This document shows, one piece after another, positions 1-8,565 of a DNA stretch of 64,000 bases. Position numbers and translations under genes: made by a program. This stretch comes from Bog-756 sp963727955 (GTDB lineage: Bacteria; Actinomycetota; Acidimicrobiia; Acidimicrobiales; RAAP-2), in the NCBI GenBank assembly GCA_963727955.1, contig CAVSII010000003.1:248001-312000 (forward strand). Reading direction: 5' to 3'. The notes under the pieces are model-generated. The model ran no database searches. It was not told the DNA's origin and saw only the letters and a program-made list of their open reading frames with translations. The stretch's first letter is position 1; each line of letters opens with the position of its first letter.

Positions 1-533
1 TCAACAACGCCGGCATCCCCAAGCGCCGGCACGTGACCAAGCTCGACCCGGCCACCGTGGCCGCGGTCATGAACATCAACTACCTCAGCCCGGTCAGGCT
101 CACTCTTGCCCTCTTGCCCCACATGCTCGAGCGGGGCAGCGGGCGCATCATCAACGTCTCCTCCATCGCCGCCACGCTGAGCGCCCCGGGCGAGTCCGCC
201 TATGACGCGTCCAAGGCAGCACTCACCGCCTTCAGCGAGTCGATGGCCGTCGACCTCTGGCAGACCGGTATCAAGGTGCTGGTGGTCTACCCCGGCCTGG
301 TCGATACCGAACTGTTCTCCCTGCCCGACAACGACCCGGTCATCGCCGCGGTGGAGTCGGTGCCGGTCAGCGATCTGGTCACCGGGGTCTTCGACGCCCT
401 CGACACCGGCGCCATCCAGGTCTATGTCCCCGAGTATTTCGCGGCGTTCGCATCGGGCAAGGCAGCAGACGTACAGGGCTTCCTGACCGGCACGGCCGAC
501 TTCGTGGCCGCGCAAGGTACCGGGCAGCAGTGA
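1..533 (+). CDS. Short-chain dehydrogenase/reductase, 3' part only
   Basis: The reading frame is open from base 3 at the window edge, so the N-terminus with the Gly-rich Rossmann motif lies outside. The first visible residues are NNAG, the classical SDR structural motif. The catalytic Ser lies in IINVSSIAA (codons near 150-170) and YDASK (Tyr codon at 201, Lys codon at 213) is the YxxxK active site. SDRs are NAD(P)H-dependent oxidoreductases; the substrate cannot be read from this fragment. The tail runs about 100 residues past the active site, which is usual. The first GTG inside the window (33) is internal, not a start. The next gene begins 28 bases downstream on the same strand. Confidence 0.85.
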   Translation, partial: NNAGIPKRRHVTKLDPATVAAVMNINYLSPVRLTLALLPHMLERGSGRIINVSSIAATLSAPGESAYDASKAALTAFSESMAVDLWQTGIKVLVVYPGLVDTELFSLPDNDPVIAAVESVPVSDLVTGVFDALDTGAIQVYVPEYFAAFASGKAADVQGFLTGTADFVAAQGTGQQ

Positions 534-561
534 GCGTTGACGCCCGCCGGGGGACGAGCGG

Positions 562-1539
562 GTGAACGGCGGCATGGTCCCCGAACCGCCGGGCGGCGCA
601 GGAACTGGCGCCGGCGAGCCGGGACCCGATCGGGACGGGCGTTTCGTCGAGCTGTTGCGGGCGACACCGATCTTCTCCCAGTTCTCCGAGACAGACCTCA
701 TGGCGCTGTCCGATCGTCTGTCGGAGAGGACCTACAGCCGGGGCGACACATTGTGGCGGGCCGGTGACGAGGGCCACGAGCTTCTGATCGTGGCCAGTGG
801 TCGCCTCGATGTGTGGGGCCTCGACCGGAGCGGTGCCGAGGTCCTCGTCGGTCGGGTCGAACCCGGCGAGTGCGTGGGCGAGATGGCACTGATCCTGGAT
901 GAGCGGCGGTCGGCCACGGTGACCTGCAGTAGGACGGCTCGCGTTCTGGTTCTGGAAAAACCAGAGTTCCGCAGGGTCGTACGCGACGACGTCACCCTGC
1001 TGGCCAACCTGGCTGGGCCGCTCTCGCGGCGAGCCGCATCCTTGGCCCGCCGGCGCCCGGTTGCCCGTGGCACCATCGTGGTGGGCGTGGTGGCCGAGCC
1101 CGGAGTCCCGGGGGCCAGCCTGGTAGCGGCGGCCGTGTCCGAGCTGGCCCAGGAACAGCTGGGGTGCAAGACACTGTTGGCCCGGATGGGCGACAGCGGC
1201 GCATCGGTCCGCTCCATTGTCAGCGGTAAGGGCCTGTCCAAGCGGAAGACCGACAGCGGAGAGGGCCCCTCGGTCATCGACGTGGCCGTCGACGGCTCTT
1301 TGAGCGGGGAGGGGCTGGCATCGACGGTCGATGCCCTGCTCAATCAGATGGGCGAGAGCATCAGGCTCCTGGTGATCGATCTTCCCCCGATCCCCCGGGG
1401 GGCGGTAGAATTGGCCGCCTGTCTGCCTGTGAGTACGTCGTACAGATCACCGACCAGCCGGGCCCTTCGATCGCCTCGGGGGCACGGGTCCTCCAGGTGG
1501 TCAACCGGCACAGCTCATCCACGCCGCCCATGGCGCTGA
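562..1539 (+). CDS. Cyclic-nucleotide-binding N-terminal half of a patatin-type protein (frameshifted)
   Basis: GTG start at 562; an ATG at 574 is an alternative. Residues about 28-150 form a cNMP-binding domain with a phosphate-binding cassette at 101-120 (PGECVGEMAL, then ERRSATV) holding the conserved Gly-Glu and Arg. Residues about 165-280 resemble the middle segment of bacterial NTE/patatin proteins. From about residue 285 the frame becomes low-complexity Arg/Ser text. The expected continuation (CEYVVQITDQPG) is found in another frame and runs straight into the patatin domain at 1497-2540. This entry and the next are therefore one gene interrupted by a small indel somewhere in 1383-1428, next to the run tcccccgggggg (1391-1402). 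Whether the break is real or a sequence error cannot be told here. Confidence 0.75.
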   Translation: MNGGMVPEPPGGAGTGAGEPGPDRDGRFVELLRATPIFSQFSETDLMALSDRLSERTYSRGDTLWRAGDEGHELLIVASGRLDVWGLDRSGAEVLVGRVEPGECVGEMALILDERRSATVTCSRTARVLVLEKPEFRRVVRDDVTLLANLAGPLSRRAASLARRRPVARGTIVVGVVAEPGVPGASLVAAAVSELAQEQLGCKTLLARMGDSGASVRSIVSGKGLSKRKTDSGEGPSVIDVAVDGSLSGEGLASTVDALLNQMGESIRLLVIDLPPIPRGAVELAACLPVSTSYRSPTSRALRSPRGHGSSRWSTGTAHPRRPWR

Positions 1540-2540
1540 ACCACTGTGAGCCCTTCGTGGTGCCCGACGTCCCGGAGTTCGCCGCGGTGCGAAGACCGAC
1601 CCGTCCGCTGACTCTCATCGACAGCGGCCATCCGGCTTCCCGGGTCCTCGGACGATTGGTGCGAAAGATCTTGGGAGCCACCGTGGGAATCGCCCTCGGC
1701 GGGGGCGCTGCCTTCGGGATCGCCCACATCGGAGTCCTGTATGCCCTGGACCAAGCGGGCATTCCCGTTGATCTGGTAGCCGGAACGAGCATGGGCTCGA
1801 TCGTGGCCATCGGCTATGCCGGCGGAATGACCGGGGCTGACCTCCGTGCCGTGGCCAAGGAGCTCGGCAACGTCCGCAACGCATTGGGCGCCGTCGATAT
1901 CTCGCTGTCGGGAACCGGCCTGATGGACGGTCGGAAGATGGTGAGCACCTTTGCCGGCCTCCTGCCCATCACCGGCTTCGATGAGCTCGTCTTGCCCTGT
2001 CGGACCGTGGCCACCGACATCCAATCGGGCGAGAGGGTGGTCATCGGCACCGGACGCCTCGATGCCGCTTTCCGGGCCAGCTCGTCCATCCCCATGCTGT
2101 TCGCCCCGGCCCGCCACGAAGGGAGGTTCCTGGTCGATGGGGCCATCGTCGATCCGGTGCCTGCCGACGTCGCAGGGGAAATGGGGGCGGACATGGTCAT
2201 CGCCGTCAATGTCGTTCCCGAGCTGGACCGCAACGTGAAGACGGCCATGTCCAAGGCGTCCGAAGTTATCAGCCGGCTCAACCCGCTGGCCTCGTTGAGT
2301 GAGGGTGTGGGTGCGCCGCACGTACTGGACATCTTCATGAACTCCCTCCAGATAACCCAGCATGAACTCGGAAAATTCAAGGGGCTCACGGCGGACGTCC
2401 GGGTGGACGTCGACCTGGCCGAGTTCACCTGGGTCGACTTCACCCGGGCGGTGGACATCGTGGCCAAGGGGGCGACGGCAACCACCCTGATGCTTCCGCA
2501 GATCCAATCGGCCTATCAGGCAAAGATCGAAGGACGGTGA
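1497..2540 (+). CDS. Patatin-like phospholipase domain (C-terminal half of the frameshifted cNMP/patatin gene)
   Basis: In this frame the patatin domain is intact. It has the Gly-rich oxyanion loop GIALGGGAAFGIAHIG (about residues 64-79), the nucleophile elbow GTSMGS with Ser98, and the catalytic Asp in VDGAIVDPVP (Asp214). Patatins use a Ser-Asp dyad to hydrolyse acyl esters of phospholipids or lysophospholipids. Fused to a cNMP domain, as here with the upstream frame, the architecture matches the neuropathy-target-esterase-like family of actinobacteria. The GTG at 1497 is probably not a true start, because homologous sequence continues upstream in this frame to about 1428. It is convergent with the WS/DGAT gene, with 24 bases between their stops. 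Confidence 0.85.
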   Translation: MVNRHSSSTPPMALNHCEPFVVPDVPEFAAVRRPTRPLTLIDSGHPASRVLGRLVRKILGATVGIALGGGAAFGIAHIGVLYALDQAGIPVDLVAGTSMGSIVAIGYAGGMTGADLRAVAKELGNVRNALGAVDISLSGTGLMDGRKMVSTFAGLLPITGFDELVLPCRTVATDIQSGERVVIGTGRLDAAFRASSSIPMLFAPARHEGRFLVDGAIVDPVPADVAGEMGADMVIAVNVVPELDRNVKTAMSKASEVISRLNPLASLSEGVGAPHVLDIFMNSLQITQHELGKFKGLTADVRVDVDLAEFTWVDFTRAVDIVAKGATATTLMLPQIQSAYQAKIEGR

Positions 2541-2564
2541 GACGGGGCCTTCCGGCTCGGCCCA

Positions 2565-3965
2565 TCAGCTGACGGCGGCGACCGCCTCGAGCTCGATCAG
2601 CGTGTCGTGGATGCCGTCGGCGAGCTGCTCGACATCGGGGATGAGATCAGGACAGACCTGAAAGCCGAAACTGACCGAGTCCAGATAGCTGGCGGCGGTG
2701 ATGTTGAGGGCCGCCCCTTCCAGCAGCGGACCCATCGGGAGCATCTTGGTCACCTTCCCCCCAGCCACCCACAAAGGGAAGTCCACCCCTCTGACATTCG
2801 AGATCATGACGTTGGCCACGGGTGGTACGACATCGACGACCCGCCGCAACGCGGAAAACGCGTTCATGGCCGGCCCGATCATCAGAGGCGGGGCCAACGC
2901 CGCCAACGATTGCAGCGACTCTCGCCCGGCCTGCTCGTAGAATTCCTTGGCCAGCCCGGAGGAGCGGGAGATGTACTCGATCCGCTCCGCCGGATCCTTG
3001 ATGTGCACCGGGAGGCTGTAGAACATCGAGGAGAACTTGTTTCCCTCCGGCTTGTCCTCCAGCCCGCGTTCGGAAACGGGAACAGCCGCCACCAGCGGGA
3101 CGTCGGGCAACTCGTCGAGGTACTCCAGGTACGAACGAATGGTGCCGGTGCACAGAGCGACGAGTACGTCGTTGAGGGTCACGTCAAAAGCACGACGCAG
3201 TGGCTTGAGTCGGTCGAGCCCGATCGACGTCAGCTCGACCGACCGCCGGGCGGTGAGCGGTCCGCTCATCGTGAGTTTCGGTCCGGAGAATGGGAGGGCC
3301 AGAGCGGGATCACGATCCGGGCGACGTGCCTGTCCGCTTACCGAACGCATCATGTCGAATACCCGGGGACCAGCTTTGAGCAGCCCCTGTCGCCAGCGGG
3401 CCGATGCATCAAGGGACTCGTTGATCAGCTCGAGAGTGGAGAGGGAGGGACTCGGAGGAACGGTGGGGATGTCCAGGGGTTCTGCGTGGGGCTCGAGGTC
3501 GAAGAAGGCGGCCAGCGAACCGAGCCCGGAGGTACCGTCGAGCAATGCGTGGTGGACCTTGCAGATGGTGGCGTTCCTACCCTCCTCGAGCCCGGTGACC
3601 AACCACATCTCCCACAGGGGGCGATCCCTTTGCAGCGGGCGGGACCCGATCTCGCCGGCCAGCTTGCTGAGCTCCCGGAGATCGCCGGGCGCCGGGAGTA
3701 TGGCCTGGTGAATATGGGCGTCGACCACAAGATGGGGATCGTCTTCCCAGATCGGGTATCCCCACCCGGGCAGTGAACGGAGACGCCGTCGCAGTGCGGG
3801 GACCAGTGGTATCCGCTCGGCGATCCGGTCCCGGGCGATCCGGTAGTACTCCGAACGGGGCACGTCGGGGTCGGGCTCCATCACCATGATGGCCAAGACG
3901 TTCAGCTGTTGGTTGGGAGTCTCGCAGGCCAGGAGCGCTCGATCCAGGGCGGAGAGTCTCTCCAT
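2565..3965 (-). CDS. Wax ester synthase / diacylglycerol acyltransferase (WS/DGAT)
   Basis: 466 residues, the usual length for the bacterial WS/DGAT family. The catalytic motif HHALLDG is at residues 138-144 (HHxxxDG), preceded by RPLWEMW (about 115-121). Later conserved pieces are NDVLVALCTG and the C-terminal SNVRG motif (MISNVRGVDFPLWVAGG). These enzymes transfer acyl groups from acyl-CoA to diacylglycerol or fatty alcohols, making neutral storage lipid at the membrane and lipid droplet surface. The start is ATG at 3965. Neighbouring patatin and CoA-transferase genes suggest a lipid-metabolism setting, though no shared operon is evident because the patatin gene is on the other strand. Confidence 0.92.
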   Translation of the reverse strand: MERLSALDRALLACETPNQQLNVLAIMVMEPDPDVPRSEYYRIARDRIAERIPLVPALRRRLRSLPGWGYPIWEDDPHLVVDAHIHQAILPAPGDLRELSKLAGEIGSRPLQRDRPLWEMWLVTGLEEGRNATICKVHHALLDGTSGLGSLAAFFDLEPHAEPLDIPTVPPSPSLSTLELINESLDASARWRQGLLKAGPRVFDMMRSVSGQARRPDRDPALALPFSGPKLTMSGPLTARRSVELTSIGLDRLKPLRRAFDVTLNDVLVALCTGTIRSYLEYLDELPDVPLVAAVPVSERGLEDKPEGNKFSSMFYSLPVHIKDPAERIEYISRSSGLAKEFYEQAGRESLQSLAALAPPLMIGPAMNAFSALRRVVDVVPPVANVMISNVRGVDFPLWVAGGKVTKMLPMGPLLEGAALNITAASYLDSVSFGFQVCPDLIPDVEQLADGIHDTLIELEAVAAVS

Positions 3966-4104
3966 GGCGAGTCACTCTAACCCGGGGATGGGAACCGGGC
4001 AACGGGAATGCCCTGGCCAGAGGGTCGTGCACGGCGGCGCCGGTGCTTTCCCGTGGCCGGCCGGACTGCGGACGGCGATGGCCCGGTGCTTTGGGGAAGG
4101 GCTC

Positions 4105-5490
4105 TTAGTCGTCCTGCCAACGGGCCCGGTCGGCACCAAGGGGGCGGGCGGGGAGGGGCCAGGACAACGGGGCTCCGGTCACCATCATGGGTGGCGGCAG
4201 GCGCAGTGCCTTCCCCCACCACGTCAGCTCGACGGCGTCACCGGGTACGGCGGGTGTGGGAAGGTCACCGTCACCGTCGGGCATGTCGGTCAGTCCGGCG
4301 TCGATCAGCTGAGCGGCCATACGGGCCAGCGAAGTTCGCCACCGGCTGCCTCGCCGGTCGACGTGGCGCAGAGTGACACCGACGATGACGGCGGCGGCCA
4401 CCAGATAGCCGGTGGCGTGGTCGAGCGCCTGCACTGGAAGAGGCACAGGTCGATCGGTGCCGACTGCCAGGCGACCGGCATCGGCAATGCCGGCACTCAT
4501 CTGGACCAGGCTGTCGAATCCGCGACGGGTTACCCAGGGGCCGGTCCACCCGTAGGCGTCGAGGGTCACATCGACCAGCCCCGGACGAACCTGTTCACGC
4601 ACCTCCTCACCGAGTCCCAACCGGGCAAGGGCATCGGAGCGGTAGCCGTGCACGAGAACGTCCGCCGTGCTGAGCAGGTCGAGGAAACGCTCCTTTCCGA
4701 CGGGCGTTCGCAGATCGATGCGGGCACACCGTTTACCCAAGGTGACTTCAGGAACGAGGGCGGGTTCATCCCAGTCCGGGGGGTCGATCCTCAGTACTTC
4801 CGCCCCCCACCCGGCCAGAAGCCGGGTGGCGACGGGACCGGCGAGGACCCGGGTGAGGTCCAGCACCCGAAGGCCGGCGAGAGGTCGATCCCTCCCCGCC
4901 GAAAACCGGCTGGCCCGGGCGGCCACCGACGTTCGCTCGCAGTACAGGAGGGGCTCACTGCCCACTGCTCTTCCTTGCGGGTGGCGCTTCCAGTCAGTGA
5001 GTGAACGCATGGCCGCCGCCGCACCGCCGGCGGAGACCACGGCCCCTTCCAACTCGGTGGCGGTCCACGATCGGACGGCCTTCGCCACCGCGGCGCGGTC
5101 GGCCGGTACCCCCAACACAGACAGGGCGGCGGCTCGGTGCCGGAGGGCATTGGTGTGCACCTTGACCCAACCGTCAGCGGTGGCGTAGTCGCCGGCCACA
5201 GCGTCCCAGGGCGGCGGCAGGCTCCAGTCCTGCGGTCGGATGGAGAGAAGGAACCAGGCCGAGGCCAGATCTCTGTCGACCGCTACGCGGGGAGCGCTAC
5301 CACCGTCACGTACGGCCACCAGTGTGGCGAGGGCGGCGCCGGCGGCGGCCATTGACGACTGGGCAAGATCACTCACTGCGAACACCGAAGGCAGTGAGCC
5401 ACCAGCCGAGAAGCTTACGGAGACAGGAGCCAGCGGGTCACCGAGAGACTGTTGAAAGGCACCCAGCAGTGTCCGCGCCAATTCGGTCAT
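4105..5490 (-). CDS. CoA-transferase family III (CaiB/BaiF-type)
   Basis: The second half carries the family III signature: GLRVLDLTRVLAGPVATRLL, then DLRTPVGKERFLDLL, then RRGFDSLVQMSAGIA, whose Asp is the expected acyl-accepting residue. Family III enzymes move CoA between carboxylic acids through aspartyl anhydride intermediates; the acid used here is unknown. The frame is open back to 5655, but that region is low complexity and overlaps the divergent GNAT gene. I prefer the ATG at 5490 (MTELARTLLGAF), giving about 461 residues. The N-terminal third is less conserved than the typical family, so a partially duplicated two-domain architecture is possible. Confidence 0.85.
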   Translation of the reverse strand: MTELARTLLGAFQQSLGDPLAPVSVSFSAGGSLPSVFAVSDLAQSSMAAAGAALATLVAVRDGGSAPRVAVDRDLASAWFLLSIRPQDWSLPPPWDAVAGDYATADGWVKVHTNALRHRAAALSVLGVPADRAAVAKAVRSWTATELEGAVVSAGGAAAAMRSLTDWKRHPQGRAVGSEPLLYCERTSVAARASRFSAGRDRPLAGLRVLDLTRVLAGPVATRLLAGWGAEVLRIDPPDWDEPALVPEVTLGKRCARIDLRTPVGKERFLDLLSTADVLVHGYRSDALARLGLGEEVREQVRPGLVDVTLDAYGWTGPWVTRRGFDSLVQMSAGIADAGRLAVGTDRPVPLPVQALDHATGYLVAAAVIVGVTLRHVDRRGSRWRTSLARMAAQLIDAGLTDMPDGDGDLPTPAVPGDAVELTWWGKALRLPPPMMVTGAPLSWPLPARPLGADRARWQDD

Positions 5491-5633
5491 GGACTCATGG
5501 TGAGTGCCCAACGGGCCGAGGTCAATCTTGATTCCGTCAACATCATCTCGCTCACCCTTCGACTGACGCCGGGCCGGCCACGGGACGGTGGATGTGCAGG
5601 CGGGCGACCACCGACACGTAAAATCTCCCGAGA

Positions 5634-6149
5634 ATGCATTCGACTCGAGCGGCAACCGAAACGGACGTTCCGGCCATCACCGACATAGTCAACGCTCACA
5701 TCGGATCGACTACCTACGAATGGACGGAATCACCACACACCACCGAGAGTCGACGCCTCTGGCTCTCCCAGAAGCAGGCGGCCGGTGAGCCGGTGATCGT
5801 GGCCTGCGAGGGCCAGGTGGTGGTGGGGGTGGCATCGTACGGCGATTTTCGAGATTCGAGGCGATGGCCCGGCTACCGGTTCACCGTTGAGCACTCCATT
5901 CATGTGGCCGAGCCACGGTGGGGTCGTGGTGTCGGTCGGTCTCTGATCTCCGCACTGGCGACCAACGCTCGCCTTCAAGGAAAACGGGTCATGGTCGCAG
6001 CCATCGACGGGTCCAATATCCGGTCGATCGAGTTCCATTCCGGATTGGGATTCGATGAAGTGGCCCGGATGCCCGGGGTAGGCGAAAAATTCGGGCGGCG
6101 GCGGGACCTGGTTTTGATGCAATGTGATCTCGAGCGGGTGAACTGGTGA
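5634..6149 (+). CDS. GNAT acetyltransferase, phosphinothricin/methionine-sulfoximine type
   Basis: 171 residues, the full length of the Pat/MnaT-like GNAT group. Visible motifs are YRFTVEHSIHV, the acetyl-CoA pyrophosphate loop RWGRGVGRSL (motif A, Q/RxxGxG/A type), SIEFHSGLGFDEV and the C-terminal VGEKFGRRRDLVLMQ. Members N-acetylate phosphinothricin, methionine sulfoximine or methionine sulfone. The physiological substrate cannot be inferred from sequence alone. It starts with ATG at 5634 and is divergent from the CoA transferase. Confidence 0.88.
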   Translation: MHSTRAATETDVPAITDIVNAHIGSTTYEWTESPHTTESRRLWLSQKQAAGEPVIVACEGQVVVGVASYGDFRDSRRWPGYRFTVEHSIHVAEPRWGRGVGRSLISALATNARLQGKRVMVAAIDGSNIRSIEFHSGLGFDEVARMPGVGEKFGRRRDLVLMQCDLERVNW

Positions 6150-6153
6150 GAGA

Positions 6154-6765
6154 TCACGAACTCCGATCGGGTCTGTCCATGACCCAGCGTGTGGTCGCCT
6201 GAAAGAAGTTGATGGGCCCGGGCTGGGTCTCGTGGGTCAACACGTAGCGAAACCCTGCCCTCTGGAGGGTCCGGTTGGGGGCAATGTTGAAGGCATTCGG
6301 TTCACACAACAGGCGTTCGAGCTGGAGGACCCGGAAGTAGTACTCAGCCGACTTCTTGACGAATTCGGACCCCAGACCCTTCTGCCGGTTATCGGCCTCG
6401 AGAAGGTGGAGATGCATGTACGCCTCCACGCCGAAGACGATCCGGTCCGACGAGCTGAACCCCACTGCTCTGCCGTCGAGTTGCCAGAGCAGGGCCAGGC
6501 CCTTCCTCTCCTGCATGGGCAGGGCCCAGTCCGCCGTGTAGGTCGAGCGCCATGCCGCCGGTGTGGGTAGCGACGCCCGGTCGACACCGAGGCTCCGGAG
6601 ATAGGGATCAGGCGCGTTGTGGAAGTAGTCGATCCGGATGCCTATCTCGGAGGGATCCATCTCCCTCACCACCAGGTCTCTCGAACTCGTCACCGTCGGC
6701 AACTGTAACGGCCCCTCTGGTCGTGTTGAGACGCTCGATACCAGGCCACCTTTGTGCGCGGCCAC
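6154..6765 (-). CDS. GNAT-family N-acetyltransferase
   Basis: 203 residues. The core GNAT fold is recognisable from EAYMHLHLLEADNRQKGLGSE, with an acetyl-CoA binding RQKGLGSEFVKKSA loop, followed by the terminal acceptor region NIAPNRTLQRAGFRYV. The N-terminal 20 residues are poorly supported and the true start may be internal (for example around MDPSEIGIRIDYF). It is convergent with the previous GNAT gene, with 4 bases between the two stops. Substrate unknown. Confidence 0.8.
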   Translation of the reverse strand: MAAHKGGLVSSVSTRPEGPLQLPTVTSSRDLVVREMDPSEIGIRIDYFHNAPDPYLRSLGVDRASLPTPAAWRSTYTADWALPMQERKGLALLWQLDGRAVGFSSSDRIVFGVEAYMHLHLLEADNRQKGLGSEFVKKSAEYYFRVLQLERLLCEPNAFNIAPNRTLQRAGFRYVLTHETQPGPINFFQATTRWVMDRPDRSS

Positions 6766-6818
6766 GAGTTGGGTCGGATGGACCGATCAGGCCGGCAAGG
6801 CCGCGGGGCGGCAGGCAC

Positions 6819-7508
6819 TCAGGCAGATTGACGAGCGAGCAGCGCCCACATACGGGCCCGCTCGAGATCACTCATATTGGGATCCTTGCACTTCCACGGG
6901 ACCACCTCGGACAGAGCCGAGAGAAGCTGTTCCCCGGCAAACGGCTTCAGAAACGCCCGGACGAGCACCCTGCGTCCCAACCGTGTGACAACCGCTTCCA
7001 GCCTGCCTGTTGGAATCTCACCTGCCACCATGAGGACCCAGGTCACTGTCACGTCTACCGATGGGTCTCCCCGACTGGCATTGGTCCAGTCGATGACCAC
7101 CGGGCCGGACGGAGTCATGAGGACGTTGAGCGGATGCAGGTCCATATGGAGGACACGATCGCCCTCTCCACACGATGCCGGCTTCAACCACGACGGAGCA
7201 GACAACTCGTGCAGAGCCACATGGAGATCGGCCAACTGGCTCGCCATCCTCCCGATCCGCCACGGGCGTGCCGTCATGGCGTCGACCATTGTCGGGCCGT
7301 CGACCCGCTCCATTACGAGATCGAGTCCATCGTCACTGACTTCGGACACATGGGGGGCGGGATAGCCGCAGGATCGGACGAACTCCATTGTTTGCGCTTC
7401 AACGGCCATCGACCGCCTGTTGCGCGATCGCCGGAGGACCTGATTCGAGCCGCATGCAAAGATATCGGCATCGCGACCAGATGCGATCAGGTCGCCGTGC
7501 GCTCTCAT
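6819..7508 (-). CDS. Aminoglycoside-phosphotransferase-fold kinase
   Basis: 229 residues with a protein-kinase-like APH fold. The Brenner motif HMDLHPLNVL supplies His121, the catalytic Asp123 and Asn128; the metal-binding Asp140 follows in VVIDWTNA. The short N-lobe (DADIFACGSNQVLRRS) lacks a clear long glycine loop. Families with this fold phosphorylate aminoglycosides, choline, fructosamine or homoserine. Nothing here selects one, and chromosomal actinobacterial copies are often not resistance enzymes. The ATG at 7508 faces the ArsR region. Confidence 0.82.
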   Translation of the reverse strand: MRAHGDLIASGRDADIFACGSNQVLRRSRNRRSMAVEAQTMEFVRSCGYPAPHVSEVSDDGLDLVMERVDGPTMVDAMTARPWRIGRMASQLADLHVALHELSAPSWLKPASCGEGDRVLHMDLHPLNVLMTPSGPVVIDWTNASRGDPSVDVTVTWVLMVAGEIPTGRLEAVVTRLGRRVLVRAFLKPFAGEQLLSALSEVVPWKCKDPNMSDLERARMWALLARQSA

Positions 7509-7617
7509 GATCAGGCAACACTAATGGCGGTCCATCGGCGATCCCCGGGCCCGGGCAGTCGATGGCACGACGGAGGCGACGCTTGAACTTTGCATCTTGC
7601 AATCGTTTCGACAGGTG

Positions 7618-7649
7618 GGTAATCTACAACCATATAGTTGTAGATTACC
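7618..7649. promoter_or_regulatory. 32-bp near-perfect palindrome, probable ArsR operator overlapping the start codon
   Basis: GGTAATCTACAACCAT (7618-7633) is mirrored by ATAGTTGTAGATTACC (7634-7649). Fifteen of sixteen positions are complementary. The one mismatch is A7636, where symmetry predicts G. The palindrome covers the expected initiation codon of the downstream ArsR reading frame, an arrangement typical of autoregulated ArsR genes. Binding is inferred from symmetry and position. Confidence 0.6.
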
Positions 7650-7992
7650 GGGACGATCGAACCGACGACCTCTTCACGGCCTTTGCCGACGCCACCAGGC
7701 GGGACATCGTCATGCGTTCCCTTCAAGCCGAGTTCTCCGTGTCGGCTCTGGCCAACTTCTATCCGATCAGCTTTGCCGCCGTCCAGCAGTATGTCGCCGT
7801 CCCGGAGCAGATCTGGTGACAAAACGTCGGCACGGGCGCCAGCAGTTGGTTCGAGCCAACATCGAACCCATTCGTCGGGCGGTGGACGTGCTCGAAAGGA
7901 TCGAAGCGATGTGGCGCCATCGTCTCGATCGATTTGGCGAGGTTCTGGCTGAAATCCCAGACGGAGGAGCAGAAAGAGGAGGTACCCGATGA
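7634..7992 (+). pseudogene. ArsR-family transcriptional regulator, start codon lost and frameshifted
   Basis: One frame reads VVDYRDDRTDDLF, then ALADxTRR-like FADATRRDIV, then SVSALANFYPISFAAVQQYVAV, the ArsR winged-helix N-terminal part. It hits TGA after PEQIW at about 7817. The continuation LVTKRRHGRQQLVRANIEPI and the MWRHRLDRFGEVL tail are in the next frame, so a small indel lies near 7805-7811. The codon where the family starts (M-V-x-Y) is ATA at 7634-7636 instead of ATG. The last frame ends with TGA at 7990-7992, overlapping the ATG of the SRPBCC gene by four bases; ArsR-SRPBCC pairs are a common autoregulated unit. An in-frame ATG at 7562 could give a short truncated product. Confidence 0.75.
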
Positions 7993-8471
7993 CGGTCACC
8001 AGTGTTCAAAAGGACGACGAGGCGAGGACGATGACGATCACCGCCGAGTTCGCGGCCGACCTCAAGAGCGTGTGGCGCTTGTGGGAGGACCCGCGCCAGC
8101 TCGAACGATGGTGGGGACCACCGACCTACCCGGCCACATTCGTCGACCACGACATAAGCCCCGGCGGCCGCGTGTCGTACTTCATGACTGGGCCGGAGGG
8201 CGATCAACCCCATGGATGGTGGCGAGTGCTGTCGGTTGATCCGCCCTTCAGCCTGATCTTCGAGGACGGGTTCGCCGATGACACCGGCACTCCCGATCCC
8301 GAGATGCCCGTCATGACCATTGGGGTCGCCCTGACCGTGCTCCCCGCCGGTGGGACGCTCATGGTGGTGACCACGTCGTTTCCTACAACCGAGGCCATGG
8401 ACCGCATGCTGACCATGGGGATGGAAGAGGGCATGGCCGCAGCACTGTCCCAGATCGACGCCATCCTCTGA
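7989..8471 (+). CDS. SRPBCC / AHSA1-like domain protein
   Basis: 160 residues matching the AHSA1 (activator of Hsp90 ATPase homologue) branch of the START/Bet v1-like superfamily: EFAADLKSVWRLWEDPRQLERWWGP, then SPGGRVSYFMTGPEG, then TLMVVTTSFPTTEAMDRML. These helix-grip proteins bind hydrophobic ligands; the ligand is unknown. GAGGAGGT (about 7976-7983) is a strong Shine-Dalgarno six bases before the ATG. The four-base overlap with the broken ArsR gene indicates translational coupling in the ancestral operon. Confidence 0.85.
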   Translation: MTVTSVQKDDEARTMTITAEFAADLKSVWRLWEDPRQLERWWGPPTYPATFVDHDISPGGRVSYFMTGPEGDQPHGWWRVLSVDPPFSLIFEDGFADDTGTPDPEMPVMTIGVALTVLPAGGTLMVVTTSFPTTEAMDRMLTMGMEEGMAAALSQIDAIL

Positions 8472-8565
8472 GCCGTGAGGGCTGCGCTCCAAGAGTCCGG
8501 CGTCTCGAGGTGACGGAGACGTCGACCCAGATCAGCGCTCGATGCCCGCCCACTAGCTTGGTCCG

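Noticed and set aside
6819..7508. Aminoglycoside resistance gene
   Set aside because: Only the general phosphotransferase fold is supported; there is no mobile context and no specific resistance-enzyme signature.
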